This document shows, one piece after another, positions 12,181 through 22,440 of a DNA stretch of 64,000 nucleotides. The translations under genes and the position numbers were made by a program. A model generated the notes under the pieces. It was not told the DNA's origin. It was given only the letters and a program-made list of their open reading frames with translations, and did not search any database. Origin of the DNA: Molanna angustata (taxonomy: Eukaryota > Arthropoda > Insecta > Trichoptera > Molannidae); NCBI GenBank assembly GCA_963576475.1, contig OY754982.1:5167201-5231200 (forward strand), in the 5' to 3' direction. Position 1 is the stretch's first letter. Every line of letters starts with the position of its first letter.

Positions 12181-13487
12181 CTAGTTGCATGTGACACATG
12201 AGATCCAATCGTCTATGGCAATAGTGTGTATAATAGAAAAATATGTAAAACTAGTTGCATGTAACACATGATATCTGACTGCCGATGGCTATAGTATGTG
12301 TATTTGAAAAATATGTAAAACTAGTTGCATGTAACACATGATATCCAACTGTCGATGGCAATAGTATGAATCATTGAAAAATATGTGAAATTAGTTGCAT
12401 GTAACACATGATATCCAACTGTTGATGGTAATAGTATATGTAATTGAAAAATATGTAAAACTAGTTGCATGTAACACATGATATCCAACTGTAGATGGCA
12501 ATAGTATGTATCTTTGAAAAATATCTAAAATTAGTTCCATGTAACACATGATATCCTACTGTCGATGGCAATAGTATATATCATTGAAAAATATGTAAAA
12601 GTAGTTCCATGTAACACATGAGATCCAACTGTTGATGGTAATAGTATATGTAATTGAAAATTATGTAAAACTAGTTGCATGTAACACATGATATCCAACT
12701 GTAGATGGCAAAAGTATGTATCATTGAAAAATATGTAAAATTAGTTCCATGTAACACATGATATCCAACTGTCGATGGCTATAGTATGTGTAATTGAAAA
12801 ATATATAAAACTTGTTGCATGTAGCACATGATATCCAACTGTCGATGGCAATTGTATGTATCATTGAATAATATGTAAAACTAGTTGCATGTTACACATG
12901 ATATCCAACTGTTGATGGTAATAGTATATGTAATTGAAAAATATGTTAAACTTGTTCCATGTAACACATGATATCCAATTGTCGATGTCAATAGTATGTA
13001 TCATTGAAAAATATGTAAAATGAGTTCCATGTAACACATGATATCCAACTGTCGATGGCTATAGTATGTGTAATTGAAAAATATATAAAACTTGTTGCAT
13101 GTAGCACATGATATCCAACTGTCGATGGCAATTGTATGTATCATTGAATAATATGTAAAACTAGTTGCATGTAACACATGATATCCAACTGTTGATGGTA
13201 ATAGTATATGTAATTGAAAAATATGTTAAACTTGTTCCATGTAACACATGATATCCAATTGTCGATGTCAATAGTATGTATCATTGAAAAATATGTAAAA
13301 TGAGTTCCATGTAACACATGATATCCAACTGTCGATGGCTATAGTATGTGTAATTGAAAAATATATAAAACTTGTTGCATGTAGCACATGATATCCAACT
13401 GTCGATGGCAATTGTATGTATCATTGAACAATATGTCAAACTAGTTGCATGTAACACATGACATCCAACTGTCGATGGCAAAAGTCA
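12181..13487 (+). repeat. 70-bp satellite array, left block
   Basis: About 18-19 tandem copies of a 70-bp unit. Each contains CTAGTTGCATGTAACACATG, ATATCCAACTGTCGATGGCA and ATTGAAAAATATGTAAAA. Start-to-start spacing is exactly 70 for the first copies (12181, 12251, 12321, 12391). Variants (TTGC/TTCC, ATCC/ACC, gtcgatggct) suggest a higher-order pattern with period 210-280, most visible between 12750 and 13420. It contains no gene; short open frames on it are repeats. Confidence 0.95.
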
Positions 13488-13785
13488 GAGATTGGATTTA
13501 TGACAGGTATAATGGCGGACATTAGGATCTGGTTGATCTGTTTTGTGTGAGCCTATATGTTTGTTGTGATAATGATTGTGATTGCAGAAAGTTGAGATTG
13601 TATACATATTTAGTGTGGAACGGGAAAAATCACCTGGTTCATAATTGCATATAATTGTCAATATAAATTGTTAACTGCTAGCCCTAGAACAGGATTTCCT
13701 AGTTGGGCACCATTAATCTACTTATGTATTGTTATCATTATAAATATGGTGTGATAAATAAATAAATAAATAAAATAAATAGTAT
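13488..13785 (+). mobile_element. LINE 3' end inserted in the satellite
   Basis: A non-satellite block interrupts the array. It ends with GTGTGATAAATAAATAAATA and more AAAT repeats, as non-LTR retrotransposon tails do in Lepidoptera, and contains no ORF, so it is a strongly 5'-truncated copy. Satellite units resume directly after the tail. Family not identified. Confidence 0.6.
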
Positions 13786-14067
13786 GTTTCATTGAAAAAT
13801 ATGTGAAACTAGTTGCATGTAACACATGATATCGAACTGTCGATGGCAATAGTATATATAATTGAAAAATATATAGGTATAACTAGTTGCATGTAACACA
13901 TGAGATCCAAATTTCAATGGCAATAAAATGTATAATTGAAAAATATGTATATCTAGTTGCATGTAGCACATGAGATCCAATTGTCGATGGCGATAGTATG
14001 TATAATTGAAAAATATTTATAACTAGTTGCATCTAACACATGACACACAACTGTCGATGGCAACAAA
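13786..14067 (+). repeat. 70-bp satellite array, continuation
   Basis: About four more copies of the same unit in the same orientation, more diverged (ATCTAACACATGACACACAA in the last). They follow the inserted LINE tail and end just before a SINE body. Confidence 0.9.
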
Positions 14068-14107
14068 TGTTATGTGCCTTCAAATTATATCACACATTTG
14101 TTTTTAA

Positions 14108-14275
14108 TTATGAAGACACGGTATTTCATTGTATTTTCAGGCTGGATCTATAGGAGACGATTAATGCCGTAAGTCTTTAAAATATGACAACTTTTTATTG
14201 GTTGTGTGTTAAAATAATATTTGACATAGAACCTATATTATGTTATTTGCCCGAGAAGTAATAAATAAACCTATT
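14108..14275 (+). mobile_element. SINE type B body, head lost
   Basis: GGCTGGATCTATAGGAGACG, ATGCCGTAAGTCTTTAAAAT, TATTGGTTGTGTGTTAAA and TTTGACATAGAACC match the body of the type B SINE at 24369-24604 (inverse), including the CCCGAGAAG...AATAAATAAA tail. The tRNA-derived head is missing. Confidence 0.7.
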
Positions 14276-14291
14276 TCATTCTATGTTTTAG

Positions 14292-14381
14292 ATAAAAAAT
14301 GGGAAGACAAATAAAATACTTGGGAAAAATTTCTCGCAAGAAGAAGAATTGTATGACAAGGACATCCCGCAAAAGGATTTT
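14292..14381 (+). CDS. Exon 1 of a candidate multi-exon gene (basic N-terminus)
   Basis: A polypyrimidine-containing acceptor (CTATGTTTTAG) precedes 14292 and a consensus donor GTGAGT starts at 14382. The first ATG is 14299-14301 in the context AAAAAATGG. It opens 27 codons, MGRQIKYLGKISRKKK, then NCMTRTSRKRI, plus two bases (TT). The peptide is very basic, which suggests nucleic-acid binding or a nuclear signal (inference). Joining TT to the first base of the next predicted exon (14840) continues an open frame, which supports the splice model. No known domain was recognised. An upstream non-coding exon is possible since a 3' splice site precedes the ATG. Confidence 0.5.
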
Positions 14382-14580
14382 GTGAGTATTGATTAACGTA
14401 TTAAATAATTAACTAAGGTAAGTATGGTCATACACGGTGAATATGTAGGATCGAAGGATTACAAAAAATCTGTATATGATGAATGAGGATGTGTTAGGAA
14501 AACTTCCTTTGTTCGATCAAGTCAAGAAAATTATAGATTTTCATATTTAATAACGTATTTTTGGTTAAATAATATTTTTT

Positions 14581-14814
14581 AACAGATTTTTAATTATCTC
14601 AATAGAGACGAAGTTGGAATATTTATTGTAGGAGAACCGGGAAATCAAGGCACCTACAGGGCTTACGACCTGTCATCGGCTGGTTTACGTGATCGGCTGG
14701 TTTACGTGAAACCAGCCGATGACAGGTCGTAAGCCCTGTAGGTGCCTTGATTTCCCGGTTTTCCTACAATAAATATTCCAACTTCGTCTCTATTGAGATA
14801 ATTAAAAATCTGTT
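14581..14814. mobile_element. Foldback element in intron 1
   Basis: A near-perfect palindrome of 234 bp. The left arm (AACAGATTTTTAATTATCTC, AATAGAGACGAAG, GGAGAACCGGGAAATC, CTTACGACCTGTCATCGG) is the inverse of the right arm, with a ~20 bp centre (ACGTGATCGGCTGGTTTACG). The arms are homologous to repeats at 34186-34275, 45510-45600, 46090-46120 and 46440-46560. The flank TTTGACTCCCGACAGGG beyond the right arm is the other end of the same family and supplies the acceptor of exon 2. Confidence 0.8.
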
Positions 14815-14839
14815 AAAAAATATCTTTGACTCCCGACAG

Positions 14840-14944
14840 GGAAAAAATCCAATGTTTGCGCATATGCAATAATAAAAATATTCGATTAAATAATATTGTT
14901 GACGAACAAAATTATGTATCTACATCATCAGTGTCAAAACCCAG
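14840..14944 (+). CDS. Exon 2 of the candidate gene, partly transposon-derived
   Basis: The acceptor CTCCCGACAG ends at 14839; the exon runs to AAACCCAG before GTAATG at 14945. In the frame set by exon 1 it reads (L)EKIQCLRICNNKNIRLNNIV, then DEQNYVSTSSVSKP, leaving AG. The first half (GGAAAAAATCC...GCATATGCAATAATAAAAATATTCG) is foldback-family sequence also found at 34530-34560, 42340-42390 and 46140-46175. The second half is a shortened version of the 153-bp exons downstream: it has LNN-VDEQNY and SVSKP but lacks the YYNREE...LADDL middle part. Confidence 0.45.
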
Positions 14945-15535
14945 GTAATGTTATTTCTCGTCTTCGCGATTCTAACTTATTTTTTAAAATGCTTTATTTA
15001 CTTACTAATAAAATTGGATATTTTTGAAGATGCTTTAAAAGATGTTATTTATGTAAATTTAAAAATGTATAAATCTGGATGTGTTATGAAAAATGCTAGT
15101 AAATTAAAGACTAGGCTACGACTATTTACACGACTCAACCATAGACGAAAACCAAAAATAACCACAGAAAACGCAGATAAATCAAGTTATAAAAATATTT
15201 ACCTTTGTTTATACTTTGTTATAATTGTAGATCTCGATGAAAAAATTATTTAAAATGATGAAGTAAATGTAAAAAGATGCCAATATTATTTATTTTTTCT
15301 TCAAGTTGGTTTCCATGATGCATTTATGACCATTGAAATAATGACAAAGGTAAATATTTTTGTATTTTGATTTATCTGCGCTTTCTATGGTTATAAATGA
15401 CCTTAAAACATAGACGACGTCAGAAAATTTGTCGTGGAAATAGACACTTTTTGGCGGGAAAACGCTTTTCCCGCCAATTCCGGTCGTAACAATAGTGGCA
15501 CCGTAAAGATTATCATATTTAATAACTCATTTAAG
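14945..15535 (+). other. Intron 2 with an inverted repeat and a double E2F-like site
   Basis: It holds a partial copy of the 318-bp unit's intron (CTTCGCGATTC, ATGTATAAATCTGGATGTGT), then an imperfect inverted repeat whose arms are 15164-15207 and 15345-15386 (CGCAGATAAATCAAG / TTTGATTTATCTGCG). At 15453-15475 lies a perfect 10-bp stem GGCGGGAAAA-CGC-TTTTCCCGCC. Confidence 0.6.
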
Positions 15536-15688
15536 GTCAAACAATGTTGTTGATGAACAAAATTATGCATCTGGATCTACGTCAACGTCTAATGCTGCTG
15601 TATATTATAATAGAGAAGAAGTAATTCCGACAGAGGAAACTGGACTGTGGGCAGCTCTGGCCGACGATCTTCAAGTGTCAAAACCCTG
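15536..15688 (+). CDS. Exon 3, 153-bp unit copy 1
   Basis: The acceptor CATTTAAG ends at 15535 and the donor GTAATA follows CCCTG at 15688. The unit is exactly 153 bp (51 codons) and starts one base into a codon, so it can be repeated without changing frame. Together with AG from exon 2 it reads R-SNNVVDEQNYASGSTSTSNA, then AVYYNREEVIPTEETGLWAA and LADDLQVSKP. It is Ser/Thr-rich, then acidic, with a conserved GLWAxLADDL block. No signal peptide, transmembrane segment or known catalytic motif is visible. Read without splicing, the frame meets TAA immediately after the last codon (CCC TGG TAA). Confidence 0.55.
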
Positions 15689-15853
15689 GTAATATTTGTT
15701 CTTGTCTTCGCGATTCTTACTTATTCATATTATTAGTTTTTTTAAAAATGCTTTATAAGATGTTATTTATGTTAATTTAAAAATGTATAAATCTGGATGT
15801 GTTATGAAAAATGCTAGTGAATTAAAGATTATCATATTTAATACTCATTTAAG

Positions 15854-16006
15854 GTCAAACAATGTTGTTGATGAACAAAATTATGCATCTGCATCTACAT
15901 CAACATCAAATGCTGCTGTATATTATAATAGAGAAGAAGTAATTCCGACAGAGGAAACTGGACTGTGGGCAACTCTGGCCGACGATCTTCCAGTGTCAAA
16001 ACCCAG
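15854..16006 (+). CDS. Exon 4, 153-bp unit copy 2
   Basis: Exactly 318 bp downstream of exon 3, again 153 bp with the same acceptor (CATTTAAG) and donor (CCCAG, then GTAATG). It reads SNNVVDEQNYASASTSTSNA, AVYYNREEVIPTEETGLWAT, LADDLPVSKPR. The intron between copies (15689-15853) is 165 bp and is also duplicated, including TCTTGTCTTCGCGATTCTTA and ATGTATAAATCTGGATGTGT. Differences from copy 1 are a few substitutions (G to A for Gly/Ala, Q to P), consistent with a recent tandem duplication. Unspliced, AGG is followed by TAA. Confidence 0.55.
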
Positions 16007-16171
16007 GTAATGTTTTTTCTTGTCTTCGCGATTCTTACTTATTCATATTAATAGATTTTTTAAAAATGCTTTATAAGATGTTATTTATGTTAATTTAAAA
16101 ATGTATAAATTTGGATGTGTTATGAAAAATGCTAGTGAATTAAAGATTATCATATTTAATACTCATTTAAG

Positions 16172-16337
16172 GTCAAACAATGTTGTCGATGAACAAAATT
16201 ATGCATCTGCTTCTACTTCTAATGCTGTATTATGCTTCTACTTCTAATGTGTATTATAATACAGAAGAAGCAATTCCTACAGAGGAAATTGGACTGTGGG
16301 CAACTCTGGCCGACGATCTTCCAGTGTCAAAACCCAG
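16172..16337 (+). pseudogene. Exon 5, 153-bp unit copy 3, frameshifted
   Basis: It begins exactly 318 bp after exon 4 and has the same acceptor. It is 166 bp long because of a local duplication (GCTTCTACTTCTAATG occurs twice near 16205-16250), a net gain of 13 bp that breaks the frame: the expected reading hits TAA in TTC TAA. The end (GGCCGACGATCTTCCAGTG, CCCAG, GTAAAA) keeps the unit's layout but the donor is weaker. Immediately after, CCCAG...GTCAAAACCCAGTGTCAAA repeats the terminal motif. It could be a 3' terminal segment that is no longer constrained. Confidence 0.5.
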
Positions 16338-17280
16338 GTAAAACCCAGACTGTCAAAACCCAGTGTCAAAGTATTTATGTTAGGTATTAATTCATTTAAA
16401 ATGATAGTCCTTTTTTTCAATGACATTATTTAACTAAACATATTGTTTTTCCCGTGTGAAGTGAGCTTTTAAATCAAATACATAACTACTTATTTTTAAT
16501 TTTCTGTCTGTCTGTATATGGGATGGGATTATATTTATGTAGCCTGAAAAGTTTAAAATTATTTTTAAATAAGTTTCCATTGTATGTTATATTTATTTGT
16601 GTGTACTTATGTGTAATAATTTAGGAGTAAGGAGAAGTTTTAAGTATACTGTATTATGTAGGAATTTTGTTAAAAAAATAATATTGTCATCTTGTGTAGT
16701 ATTGAATTTTATATATTTCCTCCATAAATGAACAAATTACTGTTTATGTAAACTATTTTGATGTAAAAATTAACCCTTTATTTTCTTTTTTTCGTTATGT
16801 TTTTGATATGGTGATATGATTTTTTAGAAATGTGTTTCTGTTGTGTGGATACTTCAATACATAGTAATGTTTTCAAAATTATGTGTTTTGTATTTTGTCA
16901 AAAAAATCCTATTAAATTTTAAAACGCTGGGTTTAAAAAACTAGTCATAAATAATGTACATTTTTATAAAAGATTTTACTGTCAATTAAATTAAAATAAA
17001 CCATGAAAGTGAAAAAATTATTAAAAGTTTAATATGTGAAGTTAACGTTGAAAAGGGTGACCTCAATTTTATTTTATTTACATGTTTATGTATTCTAAGG
17101 AATACAGCAAGAAGATGATCTCCTTATCATATCCTTATCCTCTTTTCTCCCCTTCGTCTTTTTATTGTTTTTTTTTTATTTTATATGATTCTACAAATAT
17201 ACATTGAATTATAAATAAGTATTTTATTCACATAAATTGGTACGTTTCATAGACACAATTTACTTCACAAAATGGATGTG
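16338..17280. other. AT-rich DNA between exon array and right satellite
   Basis: No coding signal. AATAAA-type motifs occur (e.g. near 16992), so the candidate gene could be polyadenylated here, but they are expected by chance at this AT content. Confidence 0.4.
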
Positions 17281-17400
17281 GTTGGTTGGAAGATATTGCC
17301 ATATGACAATAGGCTCGCTGTTGTGTACTTATTACGTAATGTGTGAAAAATGTTTAAAATAAATAGGAAAATAAATAATATTATGTGGGGATATATCGAT
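17281..17400 (+). repeat. Retroelement 3' end with hairpin tail
   Basis: GTTGGAAGATATTGCC, ATATGACAATAGGCTCGC and an AAATAAATAGGAAAATAAAT tail. The same tail layout occurs at 25897-25990 and 51966-52082 and in the type C SINE at 32398-32600. Confidence 0.5.
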
Positions 17401-17489
17401 ATTTTCATATATAATATTGAAGAATAGGTACCAAACTATACACACTTAAACATAAATTAATATTTATTATAAGATATTTTTTTGACATT

Positions 17490-17930
17490 TTTCAATTATG
17501 CATACTATTGCCATCGACAGTTCGATATCATGTGTTACATGCAACTGGTTATAAATATTTTTTAATTATGCATATGTACTATTGCCATCGACAGTTCGAT
17601 ATCATGTGTTACATGCAACTGGTTATCCATATTTTTCAATTATACAATTGTATAATTGAAAAATATAAGAATTATACAAATACATATATCAAAATATTGT
17701 ATAATTGCCATCAACAGTTTTATCTCATGTGTTACATGCAACTAGTTATACATATATTTCAATTATACATACTATTGCCATCAACAGTTCGATCTATGTA
17801 TTACATGCAACTAGTTATACATATTTTTCAACTATACATACTATTGCCATCGACAGTTGGATGTCATGTGTTACATGCAAGTAGTTATACATATTTATCA
17901 ATTATACAAACACATCGACAAATCGACAGT
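17490..17930 (-). repeat. 70-bp satellite array, inverted right block
   Basis: About five or six copies of the 12.2-14.0 kb satellite in the opposite orientation: plus-strand units read TACTATTGCCATCGACAG, ATATCATGTGTTACATGCAA, CTAGTTATACATATTTTTCA. Copies are irregular and one holds a small ATACAATTGTATAATTG palindrome. With the left block it brackets the exon array as inverted flanks. Confidence 0.9.
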
Positions 17931-18654
17931 TGAAATACCTGCTGTACCTACCCCCACAGTGTAGTTACAAAAGCAATATTTTACCGGACGGCACTGGCAG
18001 TTTCTGTATATTGCGTGCACTTATAGGTACGTAGTGTATGTGGGACGCCACTCACACACTGCTGACATAGGCCACATCCCCCTTTATTTATAGAACCGCC
18101 CACCAAACAAAAATCTTAGGAACAGTATCCCTCTTAAGTTATGTGTTGAACGAAAACAAAACATTCATAAAATATTCGGAAGAGTTTGGTCAGAAGGTTG
18201 CTTAAGTAAATAAGTACTTAAGTAAGAATGTGGAGAATTCCCGTAATAATTTGGAACCCATTGTACTAAATTAAATGAGAACATACGTACAATGAAAGAT
18301 AATTACCATTTATATCCATTGACCGAAGCTACTGTGGATTATTACTGTTGTGAATGCGTGATTAGAAATATAATAACCCCAAGCGATAATTTCTTGGCAG
18401 AAATAAGGATTCAGACCCGCCTCCCTGCTAGGGTGACGACTGTTCATCTGGATTCTGAACAAGCAATTAAATTTATCAAATACTCCATTATTGTAGTTGA
18501 ATCGTCAATCATGATGTGACTTTGGGAGACTGCAAAAGTATAGTAGATAATATGTAGGTACATATTACATATTCAGGAAGAAAAGGTTATATAGAAATTA
18601 CATGAGTACATAGTAGGTATAAAAAAATATATTACATATTTTTATTTTATAAAA
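17931..18654. other. Unassigned DNA
   Basis: 17950-18140 is less AT-rich and has no repeat partner. A 75-codon open frame from 18292 (MKDNYHLYPLTEATVDYY...) has no recognised similarity and no good splice context; it is left uncalled. Confidence 0.35.
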
Positions 18655-18812
18655 ACCTCTTTGCACCCTGCGCAAGTGGCGAGTCTATTGCCAAATGGCA
18701 ATTTTTTCCAACTAACCTGTGTTTCCAGCCCAGAGAAGCAATATTTGCGAGAGAAACGAATTTAAATTAAGTAATCCTCTGCTGGAATCGAACCCAGGAC
18801 GCTTATGAACAA
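18655..18812 (-). mobile_element. SINE type C
   Basis: On the minus strand: box B-like GGTTCGATTCCAGCAGAGG, then the body with AGAAGCA, CTGGAAACACAGGTTAG and TTGGAAAAAATTGCCATTTG, ending GCGCAGGGTGCAAAGAGG. It matches the plus-strand copy at 32398-32600. The promoter box A is not clear. Confidence 0.65.
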
Positions 18813-19016
18813 ATACGACACCAGAACCGAGGTAGTCTTGGTCTGAATCTTCAAAACACAGTCATGATCTTGGACATTCAAGTCTTGCATCTTAAAAAAA
18901 ATATTTTCTATTAAAAGACAGAAATCATAATGAAAAAAAAAAACGATTTACTTTTAGTAAAATTATTGGATAACAATGCGATATACTTTTTTTTCGTATT
19001 ATTTATGTTCCATGTT

Positions 19017-19325
19017 AGGTCCCCCCAACGTCGAATACTACTTTGCCATAGGAACATCTCTCTTGAGATAACCGGAACAGCTCTTCCACTCTGTGAACTC
19101 CGGTTCAAACTTTAATGTTCCTTTGCCAAGACATCTGCCTGCTACCGACACCGTGACTAGCCTCAATCTTTCCTTTCAGTACACCGTATTTATCGTTCCG
19201 AAGAATGTGTCCGTAATATGCCATCTTTCTCATTTTTGTATTGGACAACAATTCTCTTCCCACGCCAGCTCTCCAGTCCATGGGATTTGTAACATCCTGC
19301 GTTGAAGCCACATTCAAATGCTTAA
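19017..19325 (-). pseudogene. LINE C-terminal fragment (GHILRNDKY)
   Basis: The minus-strand frame reads KMRKMAYYGHILRNDKYGVL, then KGKIEASHGVGSRQMSWQRN, and after a stop VEELFRLSQERCSYGKVVFD. This is the usual C-terminal order of a common insect RTE-like LINE (TRKxxYxGHIxRxxKY, GKIxGxRxxGRRxxSWLRN, elf RxAxDR). It has a stop codon after IKV and no RT core, so it is a dead 5'-truncated copy. Confidence 0.75.
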
Positions 19326-20199
19326 ATTCGGTTAATTAATCTCGATGTCTCGACTCTATAAAGGAATATGGACCATATGTAGCATTTCACCATTATCTGT
19401 CATATTTTTTAAATAATATAATATGTGTATACCTGTCTTGCTGTATCGCAGTATCGCATTCAAAACAACCGTAGTTTTAACGGAAAATCAACTATATATA
19501 ACTAGACCACATACAAAAATGAAAAAAAACTAATAGGTACTTAAGTACAACTGGGATAGAATTTCAAGGATACCACAAAGATAACAATCAACTCAGGGTT
19601 GGAATTTGTCGATGATAAAGATAAACCAAAATGCGGTCTCCCTACTGCATCCAGAGATCGCGTGTCTCCAGCTGTTAATAACAATCTATTAAGAAGAGTA
19701 CGCACTATGTTAAGTACCTACGTACATATATATTGTGTGAGATAATGAACATGAACATGTTATGCGCTGCATTGAACTAGATGAATTATACATAGATGCA
19801 CATTCCCAGCCGCACCCATCACAGATCCTAATCTCTTTAGCACTGCACTGCCCTCTCTTAATTTATTGTTAATCTCTGGACATTTTATGTTTGGAATTTG
19901 ATGTGGTTCAAAACAAGGGAGAAACATGCCTACCAGACTTGCAAATATGCTCTTATCGACCACAACACTATTAACAACAACAATTTTTACTCAGATGTTG
20001 TATATATTAACAGATTTCGATCTAACTATTATATTTTTTTCCAAGTCATGGTTTCGGGAAATTATTAAATACAATGCACAATACGTCATAGTATACTTTT
20101 AAAGATACTTAATTATTTTGAAAACTTAATACATATGTGAGCCATATTTAACAATAACAACAATATTTTATGTATCTTTTATTTTAAATTGTAATTTTT
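19326..20199. other. Intergenic DNA
   Basis: No supported feature. Frames are short; 19600-19960 is slightly less AT-rich with no motif recognised. Confidence 0.4.
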
Positions 20200-20392
20200 T
20201 TCCACTTACTTAATATTATTTTTTATATTAACTATTTTTGTAATAGTACCTTTTTTCTTTTTAAATGTGTTTATGATAGTTTTATTTTTTTCTTTTGTAA
20301 TTCAATGTGTGTACTTCATTGTTGTTCATGTGTGTAAAAGGCAATTTGCCGTAAATAAATAAACAAATAAATAAATAAAATTAATACACTTA
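20200..20392 (+). mobile_element. LINE 3' terminal fragment
   Basis: A T-rich 3' UTR-like stretch ends GTGTAAAAGGCAATTTGCCG, followed by TAAATAAATAAACAAATAAA. The GGCAATTTGCC hairpin directly before an AAAT-repeat tail is the standard 3' end of many lepidopteran LINEs. Confidence 0.6.
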
Positions 20393-20435
20393 AAACTTTG
20401 CGTTACATACTTAACAACATATCGGTAATTTTTTG

Positions 20436-20605
20436 GTGTAAACCAAAGTAACGAATTATAGATTATCATCTGTGGTGCTAACCAAAGTAAGGAATTATAG
20501 ATTATTGAACTGTGGTGCTAACCAAAGTAAGGAATTATAGATTATTGAACTGTGGTGCTAACCAAAGTAAGGAATTATAGATTATTGAACTGTGGTGCTA
20601 ACCAA
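20436..20605 (+). repeat. 40-bp minisatellite
   Basis: Four tandem units, each with TGTGGTGCTAACCAAAGTAA and GGAATTATAGATTATTGAAC; TGTGGTGCTA starts at 20471, 20511, 20551 and 20591. The first unit is diverged, the internal ones nearly identical, which implies recent expansion. Confidence 0.9.
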
Positions 20606-22440
20606 TTTTCTAACACACTTCAAAAAATTAATATGATTATGTCCATGAAACAAGTAGGTACCTACACATTCATCCTCACATATGCCCTATGAAAATGGAT
20701 CAATTGAATAAAACCGAAAAAGTGATCAGTATTAAACACTTAAACTGTGTATAGTTGTATAAGTAAGCATAGAATGCTCTCATTTTGGGAAAGAGATAAA
20801 AAATAGTGTTACTTAAGTTATTATTAAAATAACAATAAAATTTCAAAGATGGAAAACCCCCCAACAACAGAGAAATACCTATAAGACCACCGAAAATATC
20901 TAGACCTCCTGCTCCCCAGATAGTGCACCTTCACGTACAGGTCATATTATTAATTTAACCCAAGATGAAGAAAAAAATGACTTTTGATTTCATTACAACA
21001 ATATATTACAATAATAGCCGAGAATGAAAGCTAGATTTCTACAAAGTAACATAAGAACTATTAAAATGACCGATATTTCTCACTGCACAACCGGTTTGTT
21101 ATGACTTACTACAGTGGTATGACAAAGCAACGCCATTGATACTAAACACCGTGCTGCGGTGAACCGCAAGGTTGACTCATCTGCCCCGCCTGTTTATAAT
21201 ATTTAAGTGCGGTGACAGACGGTCAAATTACTCCTACAGCTTCCTTTACTCCTGATACCGAAATATTATCGAGGAAGGACGGAGGTGGACTCATTTCTAT
21301 TATTAACGCAAAATATGCTATTGTTGCTACATACCAACCAACCTGCTATATCGAGCAAATATGATAAGGATTATTAATGATGTTTTGTCCGAAGAAATGC
21401 ATAATGATAAAAAAAGTTAAAAAACGAACGTTAAAAATGATAAACTATTATTATTGACAGGGTTAGATCTATTTTTTTTTCGTTTCGTACATGGCTATCT
21501 TGGTCTATTACTTATTATGAATTCATTAAAGTTCGCGCAAAACAAAACCACAAAGAAAAACGAACATTGTTTTCATCAGTCATAATTTTACTTATATAAG
21601 AAGCGAACCCTAAATTACCGAGAATGAATTCAAATTATACGTTATAACGGTTTAAGAAAAAAGTGAGCATTACAATATTTGTTACTTATTTTCATTATTA
21701 TTCAATTTGCTAAAATACAAAAAACAAAAATAGATTCAAGGGTAAACAATTTATGATCTGCGAATTAGACTGTCCAAGATTCATCAATAGATACGGCAAA
21801 CTCTTATTTCGTATATTACAGGTTGGATGTTGCATAACAATGTATATATATATATAATTTGAAAACAATTCATTCTACAATTAAAAAGATTTGAGGTAAA
21901 TGCACTGCATTTTGCCATAATATTTTTGTAGTTTTTAAATATTTCTTAGCTTGTTAAGAAAATTCGTTTTATATCTTACCAAAAACATTTAATTATGATT
22001 ATAGCAACTCCAAAAAATACTGCAATTTATAAATTAATTCATATAAAATTCTAACTGGTAGTAATAAAGTGTATCAATAATTTCTAAGTCCATACTGCAA
22101 TGAGTTGTGTGTTTCTTCTGCAAAATGATAGACTATACTCGATACGCCAGATTACCAAAAAGTTTAACATATTACACTAATAAATTAGAGATATTTCATT
22201 AAAGTTACAGGTATAAAGCTGTTAAAGAAAACTCGGAAGTAATTTGAAGGCAAGGTTCAACACTCATTAGGTAAATATTTCGGCTATGGGCGAATGTTCC
22301 GCCGTATCAAGTTCCTAACAACACGCCACTATTAAATCCAAGGAAGTATGACTCTAATGTTCCCCTGGGCTTTCATTCATAACTCATAAAATTACGAAAC
22401 CCTCGTGGTCACGCGAAATTGCGTACGTATTCGACATTAG
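20606..22440. other. Intergenic or intronic DNA
   Basis: No repeat partner or convincing frame. 21130-21290 is GC-richer. If the exon at 22441 is real, at least the part next to it is intron. Confidence 0.4.

Noticed and set aside
12181..17930. A CRISPR-like array, because of regularly spaced conserved strings
   Set aside because: The whole 70-bp unit is repeated, with no unique spacers, and the genome is eukaryotic; it is a satellite.
17508..17933. A 141-codon plus-strand frame
   Set aside because: It lies entirely on inverted satellite units; translated repeats only.
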